Positions 1 through 6,672 of a stretch of 9,113 bases of DNA are shown one piece after another. The translations under genes were made by a program, and so were the position numbers. The stretch is from CAYSYY01 sp964576115 [NCBI: uncultured Gemmatimonadota bacterium] (GTDB lineage: Bacteria; Blakebacterota; Blakebacteria; Blakebacterales). The first letter of the stretch is position 1, and the number at the start of each line of letters is the position of its first letter. The DNA is taken from contig CAZNUA010000054.1 in NCBI GenBank assembly GCA_964576115.1, forward strand, positions 10,347-19,459, in the 5' to 3' direction. The notes beneath the pieces are model-generated. The model was not told where the DNA came from. It saw nothing but the letters and a program-made list of their open reading frames with translations, and made no database searches.

Positions 1-2000
1 AGATTCGAATAGTCGTCGGTCCAGAGACGGGTCGCGGGGTCTGTTCCGAGAACTCGCCACTGCGGGTCGGCGGCAAATGCAGCCAGGTTCTGCGCCCGGG
101 AAGCAAGAACGACCCAGGTCGATGCCGCTCGTTCCCGGCGCTGATCCTCCGGTGCAATGGCATCATCGACTCTGATGAACGAGACCCACCCCAGGGAGCG
201 GGAAAGGGCGCCCAGGACCGGTTCCAGGTCGACATGCGTGTTGGAGATATGGAACGCCAGCAGTCCGCCGGGAGACAGGCGCGACATATACAGGGCGACC
301 GCCTCACGGGTGATTGTGTGGACCGGAATGGCATCTGATCCATAGGCATCAAGGACGATCAGATCGAAGGCGCCCTCCGCACGTTCCGCAATCGAGATCC
401 GTCCGTCCCCGAGGACGATCTGCCAGGTGGCCTTACAGTCGGAAAGGTAGCTGAAGAAGCGGGGCTCGACGGCGATCTCGGCCACCGCCGGATCGATCTC
501 GAAGAAGGTCCACCGCTGGTCTCGAGTACCGTAGGCCGCCAGCGTTCCGGCTCCGAGCCCGATGACACCGACCCGGGCCGACGGGAACCGTTCTGCCGCG
601 ACCGACATGATATCGCCGGCCGGCCCGCTCGGATGGAAGTATAGGAGCGGAGTCGCGCGCTGTGATTCCGCTTTATTCTGCAGCCCGTGCCGCGTCGTGC
701 CGTGCACGAGGCTGGTAAAGGTGTGTTCATTCTGCTCATAGCGGATCACCCGACTGACACCGAAGAAGGAACGCCTGGCGTGGATCGATCTGCCGGCGCG
801 TCCGAAGCCCCAGAAGATCATGCCGGCCGCCAGAATGCCGCCGACCGCATATCCGAACCGCCGCCGGTTGCGACGGGTCAATACACCGGCCCCGGGGATC
901 GTGAGTGCCAGCAGGAGGAGTGCGAGCGGGTATTCCAGAACCCGGGTGAAGAGAAGCGGTGCAACGAGAGCGTTAAAGAGACCGCCGATGGCCCCGCCGG
1001 CAGCAATCCAGACATAGAATCGGGTCAGATCCTCCGCAGGAGGTCGCGACCGGTGGAGTTCTCCGTGACAGAGCATGGCGGCCAGGAAGAAGGTGACGAG
1101 GTGCAGCGGGTAGACCAGGGCAACCGGACGGGTGGCCTGAATGATCAACAGCAGAACGAGGGGGATCAGGGCAGCGGCAAAGATCCGCACCACCAGCCGC
1201 TGCGAGAGCAGTGTCCGGCGTGCGAAGACCAGGACGAAGGTGAGCAGATAGAGAGCCAGCGGTATCACCCAGAGAAGAGGAATGACGGCGATATCGGTGG
1301 TGATGTACTGCGTTACCCCGAGCAGCAGGCTCGAAGGCAGAAAGGCGTACCAGATCCAGCGCAGGGTCGTACGGGTCGACCTGTTGGTTCGAACCGCTCC
1401 GGTCGATGAAACCTCTCTGATGTCCTTCCGCCTCGAGGCAATCACGCCGCTGATGACGATCGCAATCACGGCCAGGCCGTAGAGCAGGCTCCAGATACGG
1501 CTCTGCCCGCTCAGGGGCAGGATCCACTCCAGCAGGAATGGATAGGCGAGCAGGGCCGAGAGGCTGCCGAGATTGCTGGCTGCATACAGAAAGTACGGAT
1601 CGGGCGCATCGGGATGCCCGGTTCGAACAAACCACTTTTGCAGCAGCGGGGCGGTGGTGGTGACTGCGAAAAAGGGTAATGCCGCCAGCAGGGTCAGCCT
1701 GACCAGAAGCCAGAAGGTCGGGTTCCGGACTCCCGCCGGCGGACTCGCCACGGCCAGGGTGATCGGCAGAAAGAAGAGGGGGAGGCAGAGCACGACGATG
1801 TGAACGAGGAGCTGGCGTCCCGGTGACAGACGGCTGACCAGGAAATGGACCCAGGCGTACCCGGCGAGCAGGACCGCCTGGAAGAAGAGCAGGCAGGTGG
1901 TCCAGACCGCCGGGGCGCCGCCGAGCAGGGGCAACACCATCTTCCCGACCATCGGCTGCAGGGAGAAGGCGAGAAAAGCGCTCAGGAAAAGCGCGCTCAC
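1..2000 (-). CDS. Fused MFS-type membrane protein / spermidine-synthase-like domain, 3' end cut by window edge
   Basis: One reading frame is open on the minus strand from the window edge to beyond 2000, giving about 666 residues with the C-terminus missing. The first ~430 residues hold about a dozen hydrophobic segments and match the opening of the fused MFS/spermidine synthase family (FLSAFLAFSLQP, then LGGAPAVWTTCLLFFQ). The remainder is a Rossmann methyltransferase-like domain: GLGAGT at about residues 481-486, acidic FFEID near 501 (ribose-binding position), GDGR, then FDLIVLDAYGSDAIP near 551, SPGGLLAFHISN, and WTDDYSN at the edge. In true spermidine synthases this fold transfers aminopropyl from decarboxylated SAM to putrescine. 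The substrate of the fused membrane family is not established, so polyamine synthesis should not be assumed. No in-frame ATG, GTG or TTG lies upstream of the GTG at 1998-2000, so that start is used. A CTG at 2016-2018, eight bases after AAAGGAG (2027-2033), is an attractive alternative. The gene is divergent from the HTH gene at 2225. Confidence 0.88.
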   Translation of the reverse strand, partial: MSALFLSAFLAFSLQPMVGKMVLPLLGGAPAVWTTCLLFFQAVLLAGYAWVHFLVSRLSPGRQLLVHIVVLCLPLFFLPITLAVASPPAGVRNPTFWLLVRLTLLAALPFFAVTTTAPLLQKWFVRTGHPDAPDPYFLYAASNLGSLSALLAYPFLLEWILPLSGQSRIWSLLYGLAVIAIVISGVIASRRKDIREVSSTGAVRTNRSTRTTLRWIWYAFLPSSLLLGVTQYITTDIAVIPLLWVIPLALYLLTFVLVFARRTLLSQRLVVRIFAAALIPLVLLLIIQATRPVALVYPLHLVTFFLAAMLCHGELHRSRPPAEDLTRFYVWIAAGGAIGGLFNALVAPLLFTRVLEYPLALLLLALTIPGAGVLTRRNRRRFGYAVGGILAAGMIFWGFGRAGRSIHARRSFFGVSRVIRYEQNEHTFTSLVHGTTRHGLQNKAESQRATPLLYFHPSGPAGDIMSVAAERFPSARVGVIGLGAGTLAAYGTRDQRWTFFEIDPAVAEIAVEPRFFSYLSDCKATWQIVLGDGRISIAERAEGAFDLIVLDAYGSDAIPVHTITREAVALYMSRLSPGGLLAFHISNTHVDLEPVLGALSRSLGWVSFIRVDDAIAPEDQRRERAASTWVVLASRAQNLAAFAADPQWRVLGTDPATRLWTDDYSN

Positions 2001-2026
2001 GTAGCAGAGAAGAATCAGGGAGAGAA

Positions 2027-2033
2027 CTCCTTT
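2027..2033 (-). promoter_or_regulatory. Shine-Dalgarno-like AAAGGAG upstream of the membrane/spermidine-synthase-like gene
   Basis: On the minus strand AAAGGAG occupies 2033 to 2027. It lies 26 bases before the GTG at 2000, too far for that codon, but 8 bases before an in-frame CTG (2018-2016) and 11 before an ATT (2015-2013). If it is a real ribosome binding site, translation begins at a non-standard codon and adds five to six residues. The added residues are hydrophobic and extend the first membrane segment, as expected for this family. Confidence 0.4.
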
Positions 2034-2197
2034 ATCCCGGATCCCGAGCCTGGTATTCCGTCGAGGTTCCGCGCCATACTCTACCTGCTGAGCGCGTGGC
2101 TGAGAACCAGGGAAAAAAACAGGTTTCGGCGCAGGTGGCGGGATTCCGCTGTCGACAGGTGATGATTTTAAAAAACATTCATTGCACGCTTTTCAAT

Positions 2198-2217
2198 TAT
2201 TATCAAATATGATAATA
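2198..2217. promoter_or_regulatory. Inverted repeat (8-bp arms, 4-nt spacer), candidate operator of the HTH/AbiEii-like operon
   Basis: TATTATCA (2198-2205) and TGATAATA (2210-2217) are perfect reverse complements separated by AATA. The repeat sits immediately upstream of the HTH gene and contains two -10-like hexamers, TATTAT (2198-2203) and GATAAT (2211-2216). It is AT-rich within GC-rich DNA. XRE-family antitoxins commonly bind such dyads at their own promoter, so autorepression is the natural inference. The site could also affect the divergent membrane protein gene, whose start is about 200 bases away. Confidence 0.6.
2211..2216 (+). promoter_or_regulatory. -10-like hexamer GATAAT, possible leaderless promoter
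   Basis: GATAAT matches the sigma-70 -10 consensus in five of six bases and ends eight bases before the ATG at 2225, so transcription would begin almost at the start codon. No good -35 is visible at the right distance (2188-2193 is GCTTTT). No Shine-Dalgarno sequence lies between it and the ATG, which fits a leaderless message. This rests on motif reading only. Confidence 0.35.
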
Positions 2218-2224
2218 TGTGTCT

Positions 2225-2743
2225 ATGGTTATCGTACCGGACAGAGCCCTGTATCCGATCGGATCCCGGATCCGGGAGATCCGCCTCAACCTGGGTCTGA
2301 GCTTGAAGGAGATAGCCGACCGGGCTGGTACCAGTGCGCCGACGATGCATCGCTATGAAAGCGGCTACGACGGATACACCTTTTCGACCCTGAAGAAAAT
2401 CGCCGCAGCCCTGGATTGTGATCTCGAGATCCGGTTTCGACCGCGCCACAGGCAGGAGACGGGTCGGGGAACAGGGGCGGAGATCCCCGCGGTCAAGCCC
2501 TCCCGCGATGATCTGCATGAGAGTGTCCATTCCCTCTTCTGGGACCGGAAGATCTCGGCCGCTGACCTGGATGAGTATGCGGTCTGGGCCCTCCGGCGGA
2601 TCCTCACAGAGGGGAACCTCGAACAGGTTCGACTGGCGACAGCCTACTACGGCACGGAAAGGATCGCCGAGGTCCTGCGGAGTCGAGGCCTGGACGAGAA
2701 GACACGGTCCTTCTGGGAACATCAGCTCAGGGGAAGAAGGTGA
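2225..2743 (+). CDS. XRE-family HTH antitoxin-like protein with DUF6922-like C-terminal half
   Basis: The protein is 172 residues from the ATG at 2225. A GTG at 2219 would add two residues but lies inside the putative promoter. Residues 13-70 form an XRE/Cro-type helix-turn-helix: GSRIREIRLNLGLSLKEIADRAGTS, then the recognition-helix stretch ending HRYESG (42-47), then FSTLKKIAAALDCDLEIRF. A charged Gly/Arg/Glu linker follows (about 74-92). Residues ~98-172 contain LFWD (104-107), a conserved-looking YAVWALRRILTEGNLEQVRLATAYYG block, and a RSFW ending. These resemble DUF6922, a small domain usually found alone upstream of AbiEii-like toxins; that assignment is from memory of the pattern. The stop TGA shares its A with the ATG of the next gene, a translational-coupling arrangement. 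The likely role is antitoxin and autorepressor for the downstream nucleotidyltransferase, with the inverted repeat at 2198-2217 as candidate operator. An alternative is a plain regulator of the neighbour. Confidence 0.82.
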   Translation: MVIVPDRALYPIGSRIREIRLNLGLSLKEIADRAGTSAPTMHRYESGYDGYTFSTLKKIAAALDCDLEIRFRPRHRQETGRGTGAEIPAVKPSRDDLHESVHSLFWDRKISAADLDEYAVWALRRILTEGNLEQVRLATAYYGTERIAEVLRSRGLDEKTRSFWEHQLRGRR

Positions 2744-3360
2744 TGCACCCCCGCGTTCTCGATCAGCCGACCTGGCAAGTGGTGCGCGAGCTGGTGAAGG
2801 ATTCGATCCTGGAGGGCTGGACTCTTTGCGGCGGGACCGGACTGGCCCTGCAGTTCGGACACCGGATCAGCGAGGATCTGGATTTCTTTCGAGCGGATGA
2901 TTTCGAGGTCGATGAACTGCTGCGACAACTCGCCGAATCGGGTGATGTCGAAGTGACGGGGAGAGCCGGGAATACCCTGCACCTTTTCCTGGATGGTACC
3001 AGGCTGAGCTTTCTCAAACTCGAGGCCCCGCTGCTGTATCCGGGGACCCGCTACCGCGGCCTGACGATCGCCGATCCCTGTGATATCGCCATTCTCAAGA
3101 TCATCGCCATCGGCGGCCGGGGCAGCCGGAAGGATTTCATCGACCTCTATGCCTATCTGCAGCAGGTCCCCGGACTCACGCGGCTGCTCGATCTGCTCGA
3201 GAGCCGGGATTCGACCATCGACTGGAACCGTTATCACCTGCTCAAGAGCCTGACCTGGTTCGAAGAGGCCGATCGGGAGCCGATGCCCGCCATGCTCAGA
3301 GAACTGGACTGGAGTGTGGTGAAGGAATTCTTCCTCGAGCAGATCCCCCGCCTTGGCTGA
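2743..3360 (+). CDS. Nucleotidyltransferase, AbiEii/AbiGii toxin-like (type IV-style TA, first module)
   Basis: The protein is 205 residues. The N-terminal part has the minimal nucleotidyltransferase signature: WTLCGGTGLALQFGHR (26-41) followed by SEDLDFF (43-49), where GG and the paired Asp residues D45 and D47 are the expected nucleotide/metal site. Further on, ILKIIAIGGRGSRKDFIDLY carries the Lys/Arg/Asp pattern typical of the AbiEii-like (DUF1814) family. Characterised relatives transfer nucleotides to tRNA or other acceptors and stop growth, for instance in phage abortive infection. The acceptor here is unknown. The start ATG overlaps the upstream stop by one base (TGATG). AGGGGA at 2729-2734 is eight bases upstream and serves as RBS; a GTG at 2740 is possible but spaced worse. 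It is shorter than many AbiEii proteins (often ~250-300 aa), fitting the compact subtype found beside DUF6922 partners. No frameshift or lost motif is seen, so it should be active. Confidence 0.85.
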   Translation: MHPRVLDQPTWQVVRELVKDSILEGWTLCGGTGLALQFGHRISEDLDFFRADDFEVDELLRQLAESGDVEVTGRAGNTLHLFLDGTRLSFLKLEAPLLYPGTRYRGLTIADPCDIAILKIIAIGGRGSRKDFIDLYAYLQQVPGLTRLLDLLESRDSTIDWNRYHLLKSLTWFEEADREPMPAMLRELDWSVVKEFFLEQIPRLG

Positions 3361-3489
3361 GACGATTCTGGCCCGGCTTCGTGCCCCCCTGCCGGTCTGG
3401 GAAAGCTACACCGCCGAATGCTCCTGCTCTGCGTGTGAGAGACCTGCTATGCTGATCGGCGTACCGGTATCCGAAAAAAAGAGGATGAC
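3361..3489. other. Intergenic gap between the first TA-like operon and the esterase gene
   Basis: These 129 bases have no ORF of note. TATGCT in the sequence CCTGCTATGCTGATC could be a weak -10, but no matching -35 is evident. The end holds an A-run and AGAGGA (3480-3485), four bases before the ATG at 3490, which is the RBS of the esterase gene. No clear hairpin plus T-run terminates the upstream operon, so read-through into the esterase gene is possible. Confidence 0.5.
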
Positions 3490-5190
3490 ATGAATTCGAA
3501 GACTCTGGCCTTGCTCCCGACATCGAAGACTCTGTTCCCGCTGCTTCTGGTGATCGGTCTGCTGGCTTCGGGCAGCAGCTACCCGATCACCGATTCCTCT
3601 GTGGTCCCGTCACAGCCGCAGCCCGCGACGCGAATCGCCCTGGTACCGGCCGGGCCTGCCCTGGAGCAGACCGCCGGGCTCAGCTTCGAAATCTCCTATG
3701 CCCGTTCGGTCAATTCAGGTCCGATCACAGGGCGGGTGTACGTCATGCTTGCCGACAGCGAGCGCCGGGAACCGCGGTACATGGTCTCGACCGGTGGCAT
3801 CCCGTTCTACGGGGAGGACGTGGAACGGCTTGCTCCGGGCGAGAAGGCTGTCATCGACGAAGACACCTTCGGCTATCCGGTCGAGAGCCTGCAGGATATC
3901 CCTGCCGGCGACTACTTCGTGCAGGGCTTTGTGAACATCTATACCGAGTTCAGGCGTTCGGACGGGCACGTTCTCTGGATGCACAAGGATCAGTGGGAGG
4001 GCCAGCACTGGAACCGCTCGCCGGGCAACCTCTACAGCGAGGTTCAGAAAGTGCACATCGATCCCGCCCGGGGCGGGACCGTCGAACTGGTCTGCGACCG
4101 GGTGATCCCGCCGGTCGAGGTACCCGAGGATACCGAGCACGTCAGGCGCATCAGGTTCCAGAGCCGCATCCTGACCGAATTCTGGGGCCAGCCGATGTAC
4201 CTGGGCGCCACCATCCTGCTGCCACGCGGGTATGCGGAGGAAACCGACCGCTCCTACCCCGTGAACTACATCCAGGGTCATTTTTCACTGCGCGCTCCCA
4301 ACGGATTCAGAGAGGACGGCCGGGGCGAGTTCAGCAGCTACTGGCTCTCCGATGAGTGTCCCCGGATGCTGGCGGTCACCTTTCAGCATCCCTGCCCGTA
4401 CTATGACGATTCCTATGCCGTGAACTCCCCCAATGTCGGCCCCTACGGCGATGCCATCATGCAGGAGCTCATTCCGTATCTCGAGGAGCATTTCCGGATC
4501 ATCCGCGAACCGTACGCCCGGGTGCTCTCGGGCGGTTCGACCGGCGGCTGGATATCGCTGGCCATGCAGATCTTCTATCCCGACTTCTTCGGCGGGGTCT
4601 TCTCGCTCTGCCCCGACCCGGTCGATTTCCACTACTTCCAGTGCATCGACATCTACCGCGACGAGAACGCCTACTACAAGCAGCGGGGCTGGATCCGGGT
4701 CGAGACCGCCAGTGACCGCCGCACCGACGGCATCGTCACCCTGACCAGCCGGCAGCGTAACTACTACGAACTGGCCCTGGGCTCACACGGCAGATCGGGC
4801 GATCAGATCGACATCTTCGAGGCCGCCTACGGTCCGATCGGGTCCGACGGGTACACCCGGCCGCTCTTCGATCCGATCACAGGCGTGATCGACCGGGAGG
4901 TAGCCGAGTACTGGCGGGAGAACTTCGATCTGAATCACATCCTGCAGACCCGGTGGTCCGAATTGGGGCCGAAACTGCGGGGCAAGATCCACATCTACAC
5001 CGGCGATATGGACACCCACTACCTCAACAATGCCGTGGTGCTGATGGAAGAGTTCCTCGAGAGCACCACCGATCCCTACTACGACGGGGTAGTGGAGTAC
5101 GGCGACGGTCAGCCGCACTGCTGGGGCCCGCGGGGCATCGACCTGCTGCAGTTGATGGCCCGGCACGTCGAGGCAATGGCCGGACGGTAG
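3490..5190 (+). CDS. Secreted esterase-fold (alpha/beta hydrolase, putative esterase/EstD type) protein
   Basis: The protein is 566 residues. A Sec-type signal peptide is visible at residues ~1-30: Lys-containing N-region, hydrophobic TLFPLLLVIGLLASG, then small residues. There is no lipobox cysteine, so the product is probably periplasmic or exported. Residues ~45-230 are a beta-rich N-terminal region of unrecognised function. From ~235 on it resembles the putative esterase family (PF00756): GQPMYLGATILLPRGY, then GPYGDAIMQELIPYLEEHFR, then the nucleophile elbow SGGSTGGW with Ser350, then PDFFGGVFSLCPDPVDF. Near the C-terminus, YTGDMDTHYLNNAV offers Asp506 or Asp508, and QPHCWGP places the catalytic His at 543. 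The triad appears complete. The substrate is unknown; relatives include carbohydrate esterases, mycolyltransferases and siderophore esterases. The RBS AGAGGA lies four bases before the ATG. It sits in the same orientation as the preceding toxin gene, but the 129-base gap suggests a separate role. Confidence 0.85.
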   Translation: MNSKTLALLPTSKTLFPLLLVIGLLASGSSYPITDSSVVPSQPQPATRIALVPAGPALEQTAGLSFEISYARSVNSGPITGRVYVMLADSERREPRYMVSTGGIPFYGEDVERLAPGEKAVIDEDTFGYPVESLQDIPAGDYFVQGFVNIYTEFRRSDGHVLWMHKDQWEGQHWNRSPGNLYSEVQKVHIDPARGGTVELVCDRVIPPVEVPEDTEHVRRIRFQSRILTEFWGQPMYLGATILLPRGYAEETDRSYPVNYIQGHFSLRAPNGFREDGRGEFSSYWLSDECPRMLAVTFQHPCPYYDDSYAVNSPNVGPYGDAIMQELIPYLEEHFRIIREPYARVLSGGSTGGWISLAMQIFYPDFFGGVFSLCPDPVDFHYFQCIDIYRDENAYYKQRGWIRVETASDRRTDGIVTLTSRQRNYYELALGSHGRSGDQIDIFEAAYGPIGSDGYTRPLFDPITGVIDREVAEYWRENFDLNHILQTRWSELGPKLRGKIHIYTGDMDTHYLNNAVVLMEEFLESTTDPYYDGVVEYGDGQPHCWGPRGIDLLQLMARHVEAMAGR

Positions 5191-5258
5191 TCGCGGGAAC
5201 GCGCCGGCCGCCCGGACCGGATGGTGACAACCGGATTCTGGTGGTAACGGATTGCCGA
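5191..5258. other. Short convergent gap between the esterase and ATPase genes
   Basis: The 3' ends of two convergent genes are 68 bases apart. The gap is GC-rich with CCGGAT/AACCGGATT-type repeats (5215-5236) that could fold weakly. No stem followed by a T-run is seen on either strand, so no intrinsic terminator can be called. Transcripts from the two sides may overlap or rely on Rho. Confidence 0.4.
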
Positions 5259-6482
5259 TTACAGTTCCCCGAAGGGGAGAGCGGTCACATCCGAGCCCAG
5301 AGGCAGTCGGACATCTCCGGTATGGATCACATAGCCCGGCCCGGTCCGGTCACCGAGGTCCTGCTGAACGCTCCTGATCGAATCTGCCATGGCCGGGCGG
5401 GGTGTGGCCGAGAGTTTCACCTCTATCGGGGTAAGCCCACCGTTGCTCTCGATGAGAAGGTCCACCTCCCTGCCGGTTGATGTTCTCCAGAAATAGACCT
5501 GCGGGTCGATACCCCGATGCGTGAGCATCTTGACGACCTCGGAAAGAACGGCTGTTTTCAGTATTGCTCCACCAAGGGGACCGGACGCAGCATGCCCGGG
5601 ATCTTTCAACCCGACCAGGTAGCAGAGGGTGCCGACATCGGTGAAATAGACCTTCGGTGTCTTGACGAGCCGTTTTCCGATATTGGTGAAATAGGGGCGC
5701 AGAATGATCACCTGGTAGGTTGCCTCCAGAACCGACAGCCAGGCCTTGACCGTATTGACGGCTACGTCGAGATCGCGGGACATCTCGGTCAGGTTGAACA
5801 ATTGTGCTGAACGGGCTGCCATGGCTCTGAGGAAATTCTGGAATTGCGTCAGATCACCCACCTGACGCAGGGTTCGCAGATCCCTTTCGAGATAGGTCTG
5901 GACATAGCTCGCATGCCACAGGTTCAGATCCCGTTCAGGTCCGGCGATCAGTTCCGGGTAGCTGCCGCGCAGGAAATGAGCCCAGAGTTCCTCGCCGGTC
6001 AGTACCGCCCTGACGTCAGGCTTTTCTTCCCGCTCCCATGGCAGAGCAGCATCGGGATGCCCCGCGATTTCACAACGCGAGAGAGGCAGGAGCCGGAGAA
6101 CTGCCACCCGGCCGGCCAGTGACTCAGTGATCTTTTCCGCGAGCAGGATGTTCTGCGACCCCGTCAGGAGGTACTGCCCGGTCTCATCCCGGTGGCTGTC
6201 TATCCTTTCCTTGATATAGGGAAGCAGATCCGGCGCATACTGCACTTCATCGAAAATGACCGGGGGTGGGTAGAGGTCGAGAAACCCGCGGGGATCTTCG
6301 ACAGCTGAAGCTCGGACATCTGGTAGCTCGAGAGAGATATAGGCGTATTCAGTCCCGAAGAGATGCGTGAGCAGAGTGGTCTTGCCCGACTGACGGGGAC
6401 CGGTCAGCAGAACCGCGGGGAATTGGGATGCCGCCCGCTCCACAACCGGTTCCAGTGACCGTGTGATGTACCGGTTGTTCAT
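5259..6482 (-). CDS. AAA-family ATPase with DUF4143 C-terminal domain
   Basis: The protein is 407 residues, the usual length of this family. The N-terminus has an AAA_14-type P-loop: TGPRQSGKTT (27-36, Lys34), Walker B PPVIFDEVQ (73-81, Asp78-Glu79), and a sensor-like LLTGSQ (105-110). Middle residues FLRGSYPELI and YVQTYLERDLR are typical of the family, followed by a winged-helix-like stretch (LTEMSRDLDVAVNTVKAWLSVLE). The C-terminal DUF4143 part (about 330-360) has REVDLLIE then PIEVKLS, a D...ExK arrangement like the PD-(D/E)XK nuclease fold. Function is poorly defined; members are widespread, often lineage-variable, and have been discussed as possible mobile or defence-linked ATPases. The start is firm: AAGGAGGT (6487-6494) lies four bases before the ATG. 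An 11-bp-arm palindrome covers the promoter. It is divergent from the second AbiEii-type pair, 190 bases away. No motif is broken. Confidence 0.92.
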   Translation of the reverse strand: MNNRYITRSLEPVVERAASQFPAVLLTGPRQSGKTTLLTHLFGTEYAYISLELPDVRASAVEDPRGFLDLYPPPVIFDEVQYAPDLLPYIKERIDSHRDETGQYLLTGSQNILLAEKITESLAGRVAVLRLLPLSRCEIAGHPDAALPWEREEKPDVRAVLTGEELWAHFLRGSYPELIAGPERDLNLWHASYVQTYLERDLRTLRQVGDLTQFQNFLRAMAARSAQLFNLTEMSRDLDVAVNTVKAWLSVLEATYQVIILRPYFTNIGKRLVKTPKVYFTDVGTLCYLVGLKDPGHAASGPLGGAILKTAVLSEVVKMLTHRGIDPQVYFWRTSTGREVDLLIESNGGLTPIEVKLSATPRPAMADSIRSVQQDLGDRTGPGYVIHTGDVRLPLGSDVTALPFGEL

Positions 6483-6486
6483 GATT

Positions 6487-6494
6487 ACCTCCTT
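6487..6494 (-). promoter_or_regulatory. Strong Shine-Dalgarno AAGGAGGT of the DUF4143 ATPase gene
   Basis: This is a near-perfect anti-16S match four bases upstream of the ATG (6480-6482). It fixes that start and contrasts with the antitoxin-like genes at 2225 and 6673, which have no such site. Confidence 0.85.
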
Positions 6495-6500
6495 GGCGTG

Positions 6501-6530
6501 ATATTATGCATTTTAAATGCATAATTGCAA
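6501..6530 (-). promoter_or_regulatory. Candidate promoter of the ATPase gene with embedded perfect palindrome
   Basis: On the minus strand TTGCAA (6530-6525) can serve as -35. CATAAT (6508-6503; spacer 16) or TAATAT (6506-6501; spacer 18) can serve as -10. The spacer and -10 coincide with a 23-base palindrome at 6503-6525: left arm ATTATGCATTT (6503-6513), central T, right arm AAATGCATAAT (6515-6525), 11 of 11 pairs matching. A repressor bound there would block RNA polymerase. The ATPase product has a winged-helix-like segment and might be autoregulatory, but the binding protein is not identified. Confidence 0.6.
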
Positions 6531-6646
6531 GGAGATAGTCGGCAAACGGAAAGGTTTGTATTCGGCTGATTGAAACTTCATAGCCCACTCTACCCATCCT
6601 GTCGGGCAGAAGGAGGCGTTCCTGCCGTATTTCTCCTTTGTGTCAT

Positions 6647-6667
6647 TATCGTAAGCGGCTTATGATA
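6647..6667. promoter_or_regulatory. Imperfect inverted repeat over the -10 of the second AbiEii-type operon
   Basis: TATCGTAAG (6647-6655) and CTTATGATA (6659-6667) pair at eight of nine positions around a CGG centre. The right arm contains TATGAT (6661-6666), a five-of-six match to the -10 consensus. TTGTGT at 6638-6643 is a poor -35 at 17-base spacing. The -10 ends six bases before the ATG at 6673, so the message would start at or next to the start codon. The repeat is a reasonable operator for autoregulation by the small upstream protein; this is inferred from position alone. Confidence 0.45.
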
Positions 6668-6672
6668 TATGA

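Noticed and set aside
687-1409. 240-codon open frame on the + strand
   Set aside because: It is antisense to the membrane/spermidine-synthase-like gene, its translation is Gln/Glu/Arg/Gly-rich with no domain, and the minus-strand frame gives clear membrane segments and motifs.
973-1635. 220-codon minus-strand open frame in another register
   Set aside because: It is a shifted-frame shadow of the same minus-strand gene, with low-complexity Arg/Pro/Ser composition and no RBS.
2168-2722. 184-codon minus-strand frame opposite the HTH gene
   Set aside because: The + strand frame encodes an unmistakable HTH with TA operon structure; the minus frame has no motif and arises from GC-rich codon bias.
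5191-5258. Possible bidirectional terminator between convergent genes
   Set aside because: CCGGAT-type repeats could pair, but there is no stable stem with a T-run on either strand.
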